From DAOTZS01 sp034434335 (GTDB lineage Bacteria > Chloroflexota > Anaerolineae > CG2-30-64-16): a DNA stretch of 28,089 nt. The notes below the pieces were generated by a model. The model did no database searches. It was not told the DNA's origin and saw nothing but the letters and a program-made list of their open reading frames with translations. Positions 7,419 through 15,125 of this stretch are shown in pieces. The stretch spans positions 1-28,089 of the forward strand of contig DAOTZS010000060.1 in assembly GCA_034434335.1 (NCBI GenBank), written 5' to 3'. A program made the position numbers and the translations under genes. How positions within the stretch are numbered: position 1 is the first letter of the stretch; every line of letters begins with the position of its first letter.

Positions 7419-9350
7419 ATGAGAAGTGCATATCGGGTGCTGTATGTTTTGTTCATCGTGGCGTTGCTGGCACTGGCATTGCCTGTGTCCGCGTGGGCGG
7501 CGGAAGGCATCAATACTGCCGCGCAACCCAGCGCTGAGGCTGAGATCCTGGTCGCCCTGCGTGAGGATTCCAGGATCCCCCAGCGCATTGCAGCGGATGT
7601 ACTGGGTGTGCGGCCGGTAGCACGGTTGGCAGGTATGCAGGTGTTCCTCCTGCGCGTTCCTGCACATCGCATGGCTATGGCCTTGAGTGATCTCCAAGAA
7701 GACCCGGCTGTGGTTTTTGTTGAGCCCAATGGCGTGATGGAGGGCACCTGGGAGCCCAACGACCCCTACTACAACGACCCTGGCAAGGTATATGCACCGC
7801 AGCAGATCCGGGCCAACCTGGCCTGGGATGTGGTGCGAGGGTCTGGAAATGTGGTTGTGGCGGTGGTAGACAGCGGCGTAGACTTCAACCATCCGGATCT
7901 GGTGGGCACCCTGTGGCTGAATCCACGCGAGATCGCAGGCAATGGCCTGGATGACGATGGCAACGGCTATGTGGATGATGTTGACGGCTGGGATTTCGTT
8001 AATGGCGATAACCTGCCGGCCGATGACCTGGGCCATGGCACCCATGTGACAGGCATCCTGGCTGCCGCGACCAACAACGGCATTGGCATTGCCGGCATTG
8101 CCGGAGGGGTCAAGGTGCTGCCGGTAAAGGTGCTGAACAGCAACAACCGGGGCACCTGGGCCGATATCGCCCAGGGGATCGTCTACGCGGCAGACATGGG
8201 GGTGCGGGCGATCAACCTCAGCCTAGGCGCCACCACTTCCTCCCTCACGGTCCAGGAGGCAGTGCGTTATGCCCAGAGCAAGGGGGTGTTAGTGGTGGCG
8301 GCTGCGGGCAACAACGGTGCCGAGCAGTTGTTTTACCCTGCAGCTTACGAGGGCGTCGTGGCGGTAGCAGGGACGGCTTACGGAAACACGCGTTGGTCCC
8401 TCTCCAACTATGGCAGCTTCATTGACATCGCGGCCCCGGCCGGCACGGTATACAGCACTTACTGGCAGGCCAGCACAGGCTCTACCTATCAGTTCCTGAG
8501 CGGTACCTCGATGGCCACGCCAGCGGTGGTGGGGGTGGCAGCCCTGCTGTGGTCCCTCAACCCTGCCCTCACAGCCAGCGAGGTGGCAGACATCCTGATG
8601 CAAAGCGCTATGGACCTGGGCGACCCGGGTTGGGACATCTATTACGGCCATGGCCAGGTGGATGCCTACGCGGCTGCTTTGCAAGCCCAGAGCACCTTGC
8701 CCGGCCGTGAGACCCTGGCCGGGGTAGTGTGGATGGACCTGAACGGAGATGGCCAGCGCCAGCCTGGCGAGACCACCGGCCTCCCGGGTGTGCCGGTCTA
8801 TCTGAGCTCGGCCCAAGGCGCCCCTCTGGCGCAGACTACCACCGACAACAGCGGCGCTTACGCCTTCACAGAGCTGAAGGCAGGCAGCTACATCCTGCAA
8901 GTGCGCGCTCCAGATGGCTATATCAATACAACGCCGACCACCCGCACTGTGACCGTGGGCCAGGGGCAGGCGGCGCAGGCAGATTTCGGGTTTGTGGCGC
9001 CCACAGCCCTCTATGTGCAATACCTGGATGTGAAGCCAGGCCAGGGTGGTCTGGAGGTGGAGTGGGCCGTGAGCGGTGCTGTGCCCGAGCTGGGCTGGTA
9101 CGTCCTGCGCAGCGAGGGTGACTTGACTGAGGCCAGGCGCATCAGTCCGGAGCCGATCCTGGGCGTGCCGGCAGGCGCTGATGTGGTGGTGTACCGTTTT
9201 GTAGACTCTCAGGCTCTCTCAGGGCATCGCTACTGGTACTGGGTCCAGAACGTGACCACTGGTGAGCTATTTGGGCCGAGAGAGGGCGCGCTACGGGCTG
9301 CCGAGAGCGGGGTTACTACAACCGTATTTCTCCCGTTTGCGGTGAGCTGA
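7419..9350 (+). CDS. Secreted S8 subtilisin-like serine protease with SdrD B-like domain
   Basis: The 643-residue product has a signal peptide (basic MRSAYR, hydrophobic stretch, then VSAWAAEG). A propeptide of I9 type follows (about residues 38-105, ending DPAVVFVEPNG). The subtilase triad is intact: Asp151 in VVDSGVD, His206 in GHGTHVTG, Ser364 in SGTSMATP, with the oxyanion Asn in AAAGNNG. Residues ~434-515 form an SdrD/Cna-B-like beta domain (GVVWMDLNGDGQRQPGE to APDGY). A fibronectin-like tail ends in TTTVFLPFAVS. ATG 7419 is preferred over an in-frame GTG at 7407 because GGAGAG at 7402-7407 is correctly placed and the signal peptide starts cleanly. It is probably exported and degrades protein outside the cell; with the C25 gene upstream it suggests a protein-degrading lifestyle. 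Confidence 0.95.
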   Translation: MRSAYRVLYVLFIVALLALALPVSAWAAEGINTAAQPSAEAEILVALREDSRIPQRIAADVLGVRPVARLAGMQVFLLRVPAHRMAMALSDLQEDPAVVFVEPNGVMEGTWEPNDPYYNDPGKVYAPQQIRANLAWDVVRGSGNVVVAVVDSGVDFNHPDLVGTLWLNPREIAGNGLDDDGNGYVDDVDGWDFVNGDNLPADDLGHGTHVTGILAAATNNGIGIAGIAGGVKVLPVKVLNSNNRGTWADIAQGIVYAADMGVRAINLSLGATTSSLTVQEAVRYAQSKGVLVVAAAGNNGAEQLFYPAAYEGVVAVAGTAYGNTRWSLSNYGSFIDIAAPAGTVYSTYWQASTGSTYQFLSGTSMATPAVVGVAALLWSLNPALTASEVADILMQSAMDLGDPGWDIYYGHGQVDAYAAALQAQSTLPGRETLAGVVWMDLNGDGQRQPGETTGLPGVPVYLSSAQGAPLAQTTTDNSGAYAFTELKAGSYILQVRAPDGYINTTPTTRTVTVGQGQAAQADFGFVAPTALYVQYLDVKPGQGGLEVEWAVSGAVPELGWYVLRSEGDLTEARRISPEPILGVPAGADVVVYRFVDSQALSGHRYWYWVQNVTTGELFGPREGALRAAESGVTTTVFLPFAVS

Positions 9351-9363
9351 TCCCAAGGAGGCT

Positions 9364-9441
9364 GCCCGGTGATAACTCACCGGGCTAAGAGGGCAAAGCC
9401 CCCCTCGGGACCGAGGCCTTCGGGGCTGGATTCTTAGCCCG
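9364..9441. terminator. Structured convergent intergenic element, probable bidirectional terminator
   Basis: Between the convergent subtilase and PPK2-like genes lies a highly self-complementary stretch. gcccggtga (9364-9372) pairs with tcaccgggc (9377-9385) around a 4-nt loop. A second inverted repeat, cgggctaaga (9381-9390) and tcttagcccg (9432-9441), encloses smaller GC-rich stems. There is no T-run, so intrinsic termination is not certain. It could instead be a copy of a dispersed structured repeat. Confidence 0.45.
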
Positions 9442-9484
9442 CAGGGCTTCGCTCTTCAAGTTGCAAAAGTCCACCCCTACGAAC

Positions 9485-10213
9485 CTACATCTTCCCAGGT
9501 CTTTTTCTGGCCTTGCGGCGAGCTGCCTCTTCCGGGGCCTCCTCTGTCGTTGCAGAAGGTGGCAGACCTCCCTCTGCCGCGCGGCCTGACAGCTCGGCCA
9601 CCGCGCGCAAGACCTTGAGTCGCGCCCAGTTCAGGTCGCGGCCCTCAACGATCACCCAGGGCGCGTTCAGAGTGCTGGTCTTGAGCAACATCTCTTCGGC
9701 TGCCAGTTCCCTCAGAACGCGCACGGCGGGGTCTGGTTCGGGATCTGGCCCGTACAGCCAGAACTTGAGGACCAAGGTACCAAAATCGGTAAGCTGACGT
9801 TCGAACTGGTTGATCTCGCGGTAGGCCCGGCGCCATACCTCCTCGGGCCAGAGGCCTGCCACCCGTTCGCCCAACACGCGGCGATACCAGCTTTGCTCGA
9901 AGACGGCGATGTAGCCGCGTGGAGGCAGGCGACGCCAGAAGGGGTAAAGGTAGTGACGGCTGGCATCTTCCTCTGTGAAATCGGCGATCCGATGCACTGT
10001 GTAGCAGGACGCGTCGAGATGCTCACCCAGGCATTTGACCAACTCCTCCCTGAGGGTGCTATCCCAACCTTCTAAGACGATCACCAGGGGCCGGCCTTCT
10101 TCGGCCAGCCGCGAGCACAGCCGATTGAGGGTGGCCCGGATAGGGCCGAGCTGGGCCGTGTATGCTGCCGCGGACAGGGTGCGGTTGAGGTTGATCTGGG
10201 ATAGTACAGGCAT
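9485..10213 (-). CDS. PPK2-like protein, strongly degenerate nucleotide-binding site (second copy)
   Basis: This 242-residue protein has the fold signatures of polyphosphate kinase 2: VIVLEGWD, YPFWRRLPPRGYIAVF, SWYRRVLGERVAG, WRRAYREINQFERQL and LVLKFWLYG. Active PPK2 enzymes move phosphate between polyphosphate and nucleotides through a P-loop (GxDxxGKG) and a DRSWYNR motif. Here the P-loop reads EGWDSTLREE, with Leu54-Arg55 in place of Gly-Lys. Walker B reads EQSWYRR, with Glu106-Gln107 for Asp-Arg. Catalysis is therefore doubtful; polyphosphate binding or partner control of another PPK2 is possible. The last ~35 residues are a charged, low-complexity tail. ATG 10213 gives the family-like start MPVLSQINLN and leaves 8 nt after the upstream gene. 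An in-frame ATG at 10294 would overlap that gene by 73 nt and is less likely. No clear Shine-Dalgarno is seen; coupling is likely. Confidence 0.8.
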   Translation of the reverse strand: MPVLSQINLNRTLSAAAYTAQLGPIRATLNRLCSRLAEEGRPLVIVLEGWDSTLREELVKCLGEHLDASCYTVHRIADFTEEDASRHYLYPFWRRLPPRGYIAVFEQSWYRRVLGERVAGLWPEEVWRRAYREINQFERQLTDFGTLVLKFWLYGPDPEPDPAVRVLRELAAEEMLLKTSTLNAPWVIVEGRDLNWARLKVLRAVAELSGRAAEGGLPPSATTEEAPEEAARRKARKRPGKM

Positions 10214-10221
10214 GATGTGGG

Positions 10222-10947
10222 TTATGAGTAAGCGCCTTTGGCCTGAGGCAGCCTCTGCGCCAGCACCTCGGCCGCCGTGCTCAACACCCGCCACCAGGCA
10301 TAGGGCCGGTTGTCGGCCTCCACCAGGTGCCAGGGAGCCTGTTCATGCGCCGTGTGTTGGAGCATCTCCTCCGCGGCCTGCAGATAGGCGCTGTAGCCGT
10401 AGGACAACACATCCTCTTCGAAGGGCAGATTTCGGCCGGCTGGCCTCTCGGCCAGGGCAGACAGCCGGCGCTTGCGTTCTGCGCGGCTGATGTGCAGCCA
10501 ATACTTGAGGAGGAGATACCCGTCGGCAGCCAGCATCTGCTCGAACTCTACGATGTCCCGGTAGGCTCGCGGAAGCTCGGGCTCTGGGACAAGTTCTTCC
10601 AGACGTTCAGCCAGGACGCGACGGTACCAACTGCGGTCGAAAAGGGCGACCTCGCCGCGGCCGGGCAGTTTGCACCAGAAGCGCCACATCCAGGGGTAAT
10701 TCCTCTCAGCGGGTAGAGCGGCACGTACGCGCCAGATTTTGCAGCGCGCCGGATCAGCACACTCGCTCAACAGGGTGATGCTGCTGCCAATGTCAGCCGC
10801 GTCCCAGCCTTCAAACACGATCATCAGCGGGATCCCCGCCTCGGCTGCGGCTGCCAAAAGCGCGCGGCAGCGCTCTTGCAGCACTACGCGCCGTTGCTGC
10901 CACTCCTTACGTTTGAGTTTCTTATCCAGATCGAGTTCACCAAGCAT
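10222..10947 (-). CDS. PPK2-like protein lacking the P-loop lysine (first copy)
   Basis: This 241-residue paralogue of the downstream gene is closest in style to the C-terminal domain of polyphosphate:AMP phosphotransferases (MLGELDLDKKLKRKEW start, NYPWMWRFWCKLPGRGEVALFD, LLLKYWLHIS). Walker B is kept (DRSWYRR, residues 104-110). The P-loop is broken: EGWDAADIGSS, where Asp52-Ile53 replace the Gly-Lys that hold phosphate. The long alpha-helical end (SAYLQAAEEMLQHT, APWHLVEADNRPYAWWRVL) is intact, so selection seems to keep the fold. The start is uncertain: ATG 10947 gives the family N-terminus, while GTG 10959 would add four residues. The CHAD-protein stop lies at 10975-10977, so the genes are 15-27 nt apart and form one operon. 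In two-domain PPK2 proteins one domain is known to lose its Walker motifs; here both domains are separate genes and both have lost the Lys. Confidence 0.82.
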   Translation of the reverse strand: MLGELDLDKKLKRKEWQQRRVVLQERCRALLAAAAEAGIPLMIVFEGWDAADIGSSITLLSECADPARCKIWRVRAALPAERNYPWMWRFWCKLPGRGEVALFDRSWYRRVLAERLEELVPEPELPRAYRDIVEFEQMLAADGYLLLKYWLHISRAERKRRLSALAERPAGRNLPFEEDVLSYGYSAYLQAAEEMLQHTAHEQAPWHLVEADNRPYAWWRVLSTAAEVLAQRLPQAKGAYS

Positions 10948-10974
10948 GGACGGGGCCACCGGTTGAGGCAGGGG

Positions 10975-13485
10975 TCACAGCACTGCTACGGCGCGGCATA
11001 GCCGTTGTCGAAATGCGTCGCCGATCAAAGCCGCCCACGGTTCGGGGAAGGCCGCCAGGCGCTCGCGCTGGAGCGCCTGTAAAGTGGATAGATAACTTTC
11101 CACTCCCTCAAGTTGCATCTGCCGCTGTTTCTTGCCGGCCCGGCTGCGCTGCTCCTTCAGAAAAGCTATCAGTAACTCCTCGGCCACGCGCGCGTCCTGC
11201 AATTCGCCCAACAAGTCCTGCATCTCCACCACCTGTTTGATCAACTCCGGCGTTTCAGGCCCCAGCACATCGCGAAAGAACTCCAGCGCATAGCGCAGCC
11301 CTTTGCAATCTATGCGCAAGCGGTGCATGGTGGGCAGTGGGGCGCCAGGGATGAGCGGTTCGTAGGCGCGCACAGCCGCGTAACGGGAGAGAATCAGCGC
11401 CGGCACCACATGGCGCACCTGATGCGGGGTAGGTTCGCCAACCGGGATCTCCAGCGCGCCAGCACCAGGTGTGGTAAGGAACGCTTTGAAGTCGGCCACA
11501 AACTGGCGGTAAGCCTTGCTATCGAGGTAATCGAGCATCTCCCGCCGTGCCATGTCGCGGCTGGTCTGCCAGTAGGAGAGCAGGGGTTCCATGGAGGCAG
11601 CCTGCTCCGCCGGCAGGCTCGCCTGGTAGGCGCGCGCTTTCTCCAACAGCACATCGAGATCGCGCACTGCGCCCAGAGTACGCCCTGTCTGGCGCAGCCC
11701 TTTGTTGAAAGGCTGCAGGACTTCGGGAGCGAAATAGGAGGAAAAAAGGCGCAGCGCCGCCCGCATCCGCCTGGTGGCTACCCGCATATCATGCAGGGCC
11801 TCAGCGTTCTCACCCAGGCGGGCACCTGGCTCGTTGGCCAACATGCGGCCGAGATGCAGGTAAAACACCTTGCGGCCCGCCTCCCACATTGGCTCATCGG
11901 CCACGATGGGAGACGCGGCAGGGGCAAGCGCAACTGCCTCCGCAGAGGGCACGGCTTCTGTAACCGATCGCAGAGGGAGCCTGGCTGGCGTCTGAGCCCC
12001 GGCCTCAGGCGCCACAAAAGTAAGCTCGTGGTGAAACAGCCGATACCAAAGATCCGCCCGTTGCGTGGCCTGCCGTGCATCTACCTGCGCCGCAGGCCCG
12101 GCCACCAGCACCTCGGCGCGGGCAGAGTCTTGCTCCACCACCCCCTGGACATGGCTGCCCTGCGTGCGAGAGAAGTCCAATGCTTCGGCCATGCGCAGCA
12201 GCGCGGTCAGCGCCAGCACATCGCTGCGCAGTTTCTCCTCCAGGGCGTCCATAGTTGGCTCACGTTCAGGCCTCACCTTATTGCGGTTGAAGGCAACGAT
12301 GCAGGCCAGGGCCAACCGCTCGGTCGTGCTGACCCCCCGCAAGGGTTGGGCCAGGATGAGGTCGCGGCCAGCGCGGTGTGGTCGTTCGGGGCTGGTGGAA
12401 TGGCCTACGGTGTTGAGTAAGGATGCCCACTTCAACAGGCGCCGGCGCTTACGGGGCATCTTGTGCACCGGTTTCAGGGCATCGAACAGCGCCCGGGCCT
12501 GAGCGGCCACAAAGCGGGCGTGAGCCATATCCACCCCATGGATGCGGCAAAACGCAGCCACCCCAGGCAGGCGATGTTTCCTGGCCGGCTGCTCGGCTAC
12601 CGCCGAGGTGGACGGGGCCGCGGGCTGCAGCTCAGGCGCAGAGCCCGCGTCCGGGAAGATGGCCATGCGCTGCTTACGGAAGGCGCGCAGCCAGTGGCGC
12701 ACCTGGGTGCTGGAAAGCCCCACCCTGGCCGAGATCGCGCGCGAGGAAAGGCCATCGGCCCAACTCAGCACGGCCGCTGCCCGCCGGGCCAGGCTGGCGT
12801 CTGGGCCCTGGGCATAGCGCTCTAACAGCGTACGCTCCTCGGCCGACAACCGGCCGGCAATCTCCTGCTGGTACGCTTGCCAGGCCTCGAACGCCCGCGC
12901 GAACTTGGAGCGCGGCTCGGGGCTAAGATGCCAGGTGGTGGTTAACTCGGCGGCCAGCGTCCCCAGGTCTGCCTCGCCGCCATCGGCCTGCAACTCGATC
13001 TCCAACTCGTAGTACACCTGGGGTGGGCTCCCGATATGCACCCTTACCTGGTCGAGGCTCAGTCTGGCCACCAGACGGGTGTCATCGCACACATCGGCGT
13101 AGATACGCCGCTGTGTGAGGTCAAAGAGAGGCTGCAGAACAGCACCGGCGGTCAGCTCCAGAGCCAGAGCGCGCGCTGGGCCATCAGGCCATGCCAGGGG
13201 GTTGGGTTCCCAGGCGGGCAGCAGCACCTCATGCTCTTCCCGCCGATGGATCCCATAGCGGGCAGTGCCCATCCCCTTCAGGGTGGCGATCACCGCGCCA
13301 TCCTGGCTGCGCAGCCGACAGGCATACCCGGCAGTCAGCAGCCGGCCATCGGCTGTGTCGAAATAGCGATCGTGGACCTTCTCCGAGCCAGCCGGTAGCA
13401 GAGTGTAGCCGGCCAGCCGGCGCAGCCGCGCCAGTTGGCGGTAAACCTGTCGGTCGGGGATGTTGAACTTCGCTTCGATTTCCAT
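10975..13485 (-). CDS. CYTH - HTH - Ppx/GppA C-terminal-like - CHAD fusion protein
   Basis: This 836-residue cytoplasmic protein joins four modules. Residues 1-~205 are a CYTH triphosphate-tunnel domain with its ligands visible: the ExExK start (MEIEAKF), RLR, ATLKG, REEHE, ELEIE and the late Lys in SKFARAF. Residues ~230-280 look like a helix-turn-helix (GLSSRAISARVGLSSTQVRHWLRAF). Residues ~305-500 resemble the helical C-terminal domain of exopolyphosphatases of the Ppx/GppA family (ARALFDALKPVHK, LLKWASLLNTVGH, LTALLRMAEALDFSRTQ). The usual HD pair is absent (LNTVG for LHDIG). Residues ~533-830 are a CHAD domain with both basic helices (LHDMRVATRRMRAALRLF and MHRLRIDCKGLRYALEFF). CHAD domains bind polyphosphate. 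The gene lies between a membrane exporter and two PPK2-like genes. A role in polyphosphate binding, triphosphate hydrolysis or sensing is inferred. Confidence 0.88.
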   Translation of the reverse strand: MEIEAKFNIPDRQVYRQLARLRRLAGYTLLPAGSEKVHDRYFDTADGRLLTAGYACRLRSQDGAVIATLKGMGTARYGIHRREEHEVLLPAWEPNPLAWPDGPARALALELTAGAVLQPLFDLTQRRIYADVCDDTRLVARLSLDQVRVHIGSPPQVYYELEIELQADGGEADLGTLAAELTTTWHLSPEPRSKFARAFEAWQAYQQEIAGRLSAEERTLLERYAQGPDASLARRAAAVLSWADGLSSRAISARVGLSSTQVRHWLRAFRKQRMAIFPDAGSAPELQPAAPSTSAVAEQPARKHRLPGVAAFCRIHGVDMAHARFVAAQARALFDALKPVHKMPRKRRRLLKWASLLNTVGHSTSPERPHRAGRDLILAQPLRGVSTTERLALACIVAFNRNKVRPEREPTMDALEEKLRSDVLALTALLRMAEALDFSRTQGSHVQGVVEQDSARAEVLVAGPAAQVDARQATQRADLWYRLFHHELTFVAPEAGAQTPARLPLRSVTEAVPSAEAVALAPAASPIVADEPMWEAGRKVFYLHLGRMLANEPGARLGENAEALHDMRVATRRMRAALRLFSSYFAPEVLQPFNKGLRQTGRTLGAVRDLDVLLEKARAYQASLPAEQAASMEPLLSYWQTSRDMARREMLDYLDSKAYRQFVADFKAFLTTPGAGALEIPVGEPTPHQVRHVVPALILSRYAAVRAYEPLIPGAPLPTMHRLRIDCKGLRYALEFFRDVLGPETPELIKQVVEMQDLLGELQDARVAEELLIAFLKEQRSRAGKKQRQMQLEGVESYLSTLQALQRERLAAFPEPWAALIGDAFRQRLCRAVAVL

Positions 13486-13505
13486 GATATAGCCAGTATA
13501 TCATG
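13483..13505. repeat. Perfect 9-bp inverted repeat spanning a stop/start junction
   Basis: catgatata (13483-13491) and tatatcatg (13497-13505) are exact complements around gccag. The element includes the ATG of the CYTH-CHAD gene (minus 13485) and the stop of the exporter gene (minus 13501-13503). It may be a translational-coupling hairpin or a binding site. No Shine-Dalgarno is visible before the ATG. Confidence 0.6.
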
Positions 13506-14883
13506 AAGCGCGCGGGGGATCAAAGCTGGCGACGGGGGATGGGGAGCCAGAGAGGGGACTGGCTGCATCACGCGCCCGCACCACCTGCCACGCGGGCCGG
13601 CTGCGATACCAAAGCCATCCTACCTGTGCCAGGCTACTCAGCACCATTGCTGCCACGGCTACGTATAGCCCAGGCATCCCACCCCAGGCCACTCCAGCAA
13701 ACAGTACCCCGCTCATGCTCAATAGATAGATCACCACTGCCTCGGAAACCCCGCGTGTGTGGCGGCTGTGCAGGATCAACCCCTGGTACCAGCTTTGCAG
13801 GACGCTCAGGGAGGGAAGCGACAGGGCCAGCCACAACCCCACCTGTGCCAGCTCGGCCAGCCGCGCAGGCAGCGCCGACACCACTCCAAACCAGAATCCC
13901 GCCAGCGGCGTGCCAGCAACCACGGCCATGGTGAGAGCAGTCAGGGTCGCCAGGGCGATGGTAAACCGTGCCAGGGCACGCGACGCGACCGGCTCATCCA
14001 GCAACGCGACCACTACCTCGTTATAGGCGATGCCTAGGCCACGCAGGACGAAGATCAGGCCTGAGAGAACCGGCCAGGTGGCCAGAGAGGGCAGCGCACC
14101 GGGCATGCGGCTCAACGCCGCGCTGATAGTCGGTTGAGCTACCAGGGAAAGGAAGGCGGTTAATACCAGGGGAATATAGAAGGCGAAAAAGGCGCGGTAT
14201 GTCAGGGGTGGCCCGTTGGCTACCGCTGGGCGGAGCTGATAGCGCAACACCGGCTTGACCCGCAGTCCGGTATAGAGTGCCTCGCTGACCACACCAGCCG
14301 CGACGGCGCCGCTGCCCACGGCAACGCCGGGGATGGTGCCGGCCAGATAGCCAGCGGCCAGCACCATCCCATCTACGGTCAAGCGGACCACCGTTCCCAG
14401 GCCGACCACACGCGCATGCCCAAACCGGATCAGTACCCCTTGGTTAAAGCGGCGATAGGCGATAGACCAGGTCCAGGGCGTCATGATCACCAGGCCCAGG
14501 CGGGCCGGCTCAACAATCTCGGCTGGCACTCCTAACACCTGCTTCACCACTACATAGTAGAGTGGCGAGCATGCCAGTACCAGATGCAAGGCGGTCAGCC
14601 CAGCCCCAGCTACCATCATCACGCGGCGTATCTTTACATAAGCATGCCAATCTTCACTGAGAGCCGTCGAAGCGGCCAGCAGCATGATAATCGGCGCCTC
14701 GATAATCAACGCCAGAGAGTACACTACCCCTCCGTAGGCTGCAAGGTGCACCTCTGGGGCGGGCAGGCGGGCAAGCACCGCGCTGAGGGCCGGCAGTTCC
14801 GCGCCCATGAGGACCCAACTGGCGGCCAGGGGCCACCAGGTCCGCAGGATCGTACGCATATTGAGGGCTGGGGATGTTGGCAT
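13501..14883 (-). CDS. MOP-superfamily membrane exporter (MATE- or ANK-like)
   Basis: The ~460-residue product is almost entirely hydrophobic, with about 12 predicted membrane helices arranged as two similar halves, as in the MOP exporter superfamily. Its N-terminal part (WPLAASWVLMGAELPALSAV, then AYGGVVYSLALIIEAPIIML) and second-half start (YRAFFAFYIPLVLTAFL) recall MATE and progressive-ankylosis (ANK) type transporters, including the AYG..YSL pattern of ANK. The transported compound cannot be read from the sequence. ANK proteins release pyrophosphate, ATP or citrate, which would suit the polyphosphate-type genes that follow, but this is inference. Upstream in-frame ATGs exist at 14925 and 14898. 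I chose 14883 because a -10 box at 14924-14929 would put the transcript start inside any longer frame. It is the first gene of the four-gene minus operon, 15 nt from the CYTH gene. Confidence 0.75.
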   Translation of the reverse strand: MPTSPALNMRTILRTWWPLAASWVLMGAELPALSAVLARLPAPEVHLAAYGGVVYSLALIIEAPIIMLLAASTALSEDWHAYVKIRRVMMVAGAGLTALHLVLACSPLYYVVVKQVLGVPAEIVEPARLGLVIMTPWTWSIAYRRFNQGVLIRFGHARVVGLGTVVRLTVDGMVLAAGYLAGTIPGVAVGSGAVAAGVVSEALYTGLRVKPVLRYQLRPAVANGPPLTYRAFFAFYIPLVLTAFLSLVAQPTISAALSRMPGALPSLATWPVLSGLIFVLRGLGIAYNEVVVALLDEPVASRALARFTIALATLTALTMAVVAGTPLAGFWFGVVSALPARLAELAQVGLWLALSLPSLSVLQSWYQGLILHSRHTRGVSEAVVIYLLSMSGVLFAGVAWGGMPGLYVAVAAMVLSSLAQVGWLWYRSRPAWQVVRARDAASPLSGSPSPVASFDPPRAS

Positions 14884-14923
14884 CGGTTCTGCTCTCATGC
14901 GGCGGCAAAAGCCAGATACTGGC

Positions 14924-14953
14924 ATTCTACCCCAACAAGGGCCGTACGGTGAA
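14924..14953 (-). promoter_or_regulatory. Candidate promoter of the exporter/CYTH/PPK2-like operon
   Basis: On the minus strand TTCACC (plus 14948-14953) and TAGAAT (plus 14924-14929) are 18 bp apart. Transcription would begin near 14917, ahead of the ATG at 14883. This is the only reasonable promoter seen before the four-gene operon. Confidence 0.4.
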
Positions 14954-15028
14954 ATGGCCCCTTTTACAAGTTCATGCCGTTAAACCCTGGATACGCGGAG
15001 CCACTATTGGGGCTTCGCCGCGCAATTG

Positions 15029-15037
15029 TGGTAAAAT
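15029..15037 (+). promoter_or_regulatory. Extended -10 promoter element before the PDZ gene
   Basis: TGG followed by TAAAAT (15032-15037) matches an extended -10 element, with a poor -35 (TTGGGG at 15007-15012, 19-bp spacing). Transcription would start near 15044, about 80 nt before the ATG at 15126. Confidence 0.4.
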
Positions 15038-15125
15038 GGCATTGCTGGACAGCCCGGCAGGGATCTCCAGTATCAGGCTGGAAGGCCTGAGCCGCGCAAC
15101 GAACCAGCCTCAGGAGGTGAAGGTC

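Noticed and set aside
9485..10947. Calling the two PPK2-like genes active polyphosphate kinases
   Set aside because: Both lack the P-loop lysine, so only a PPK2-like label is supported.
11323..12420. A 365-codon plus-strand open frame
   Set aside because: It lies antisense inside the CYTH-CHAD gene and has a composition with no recognisable domain.
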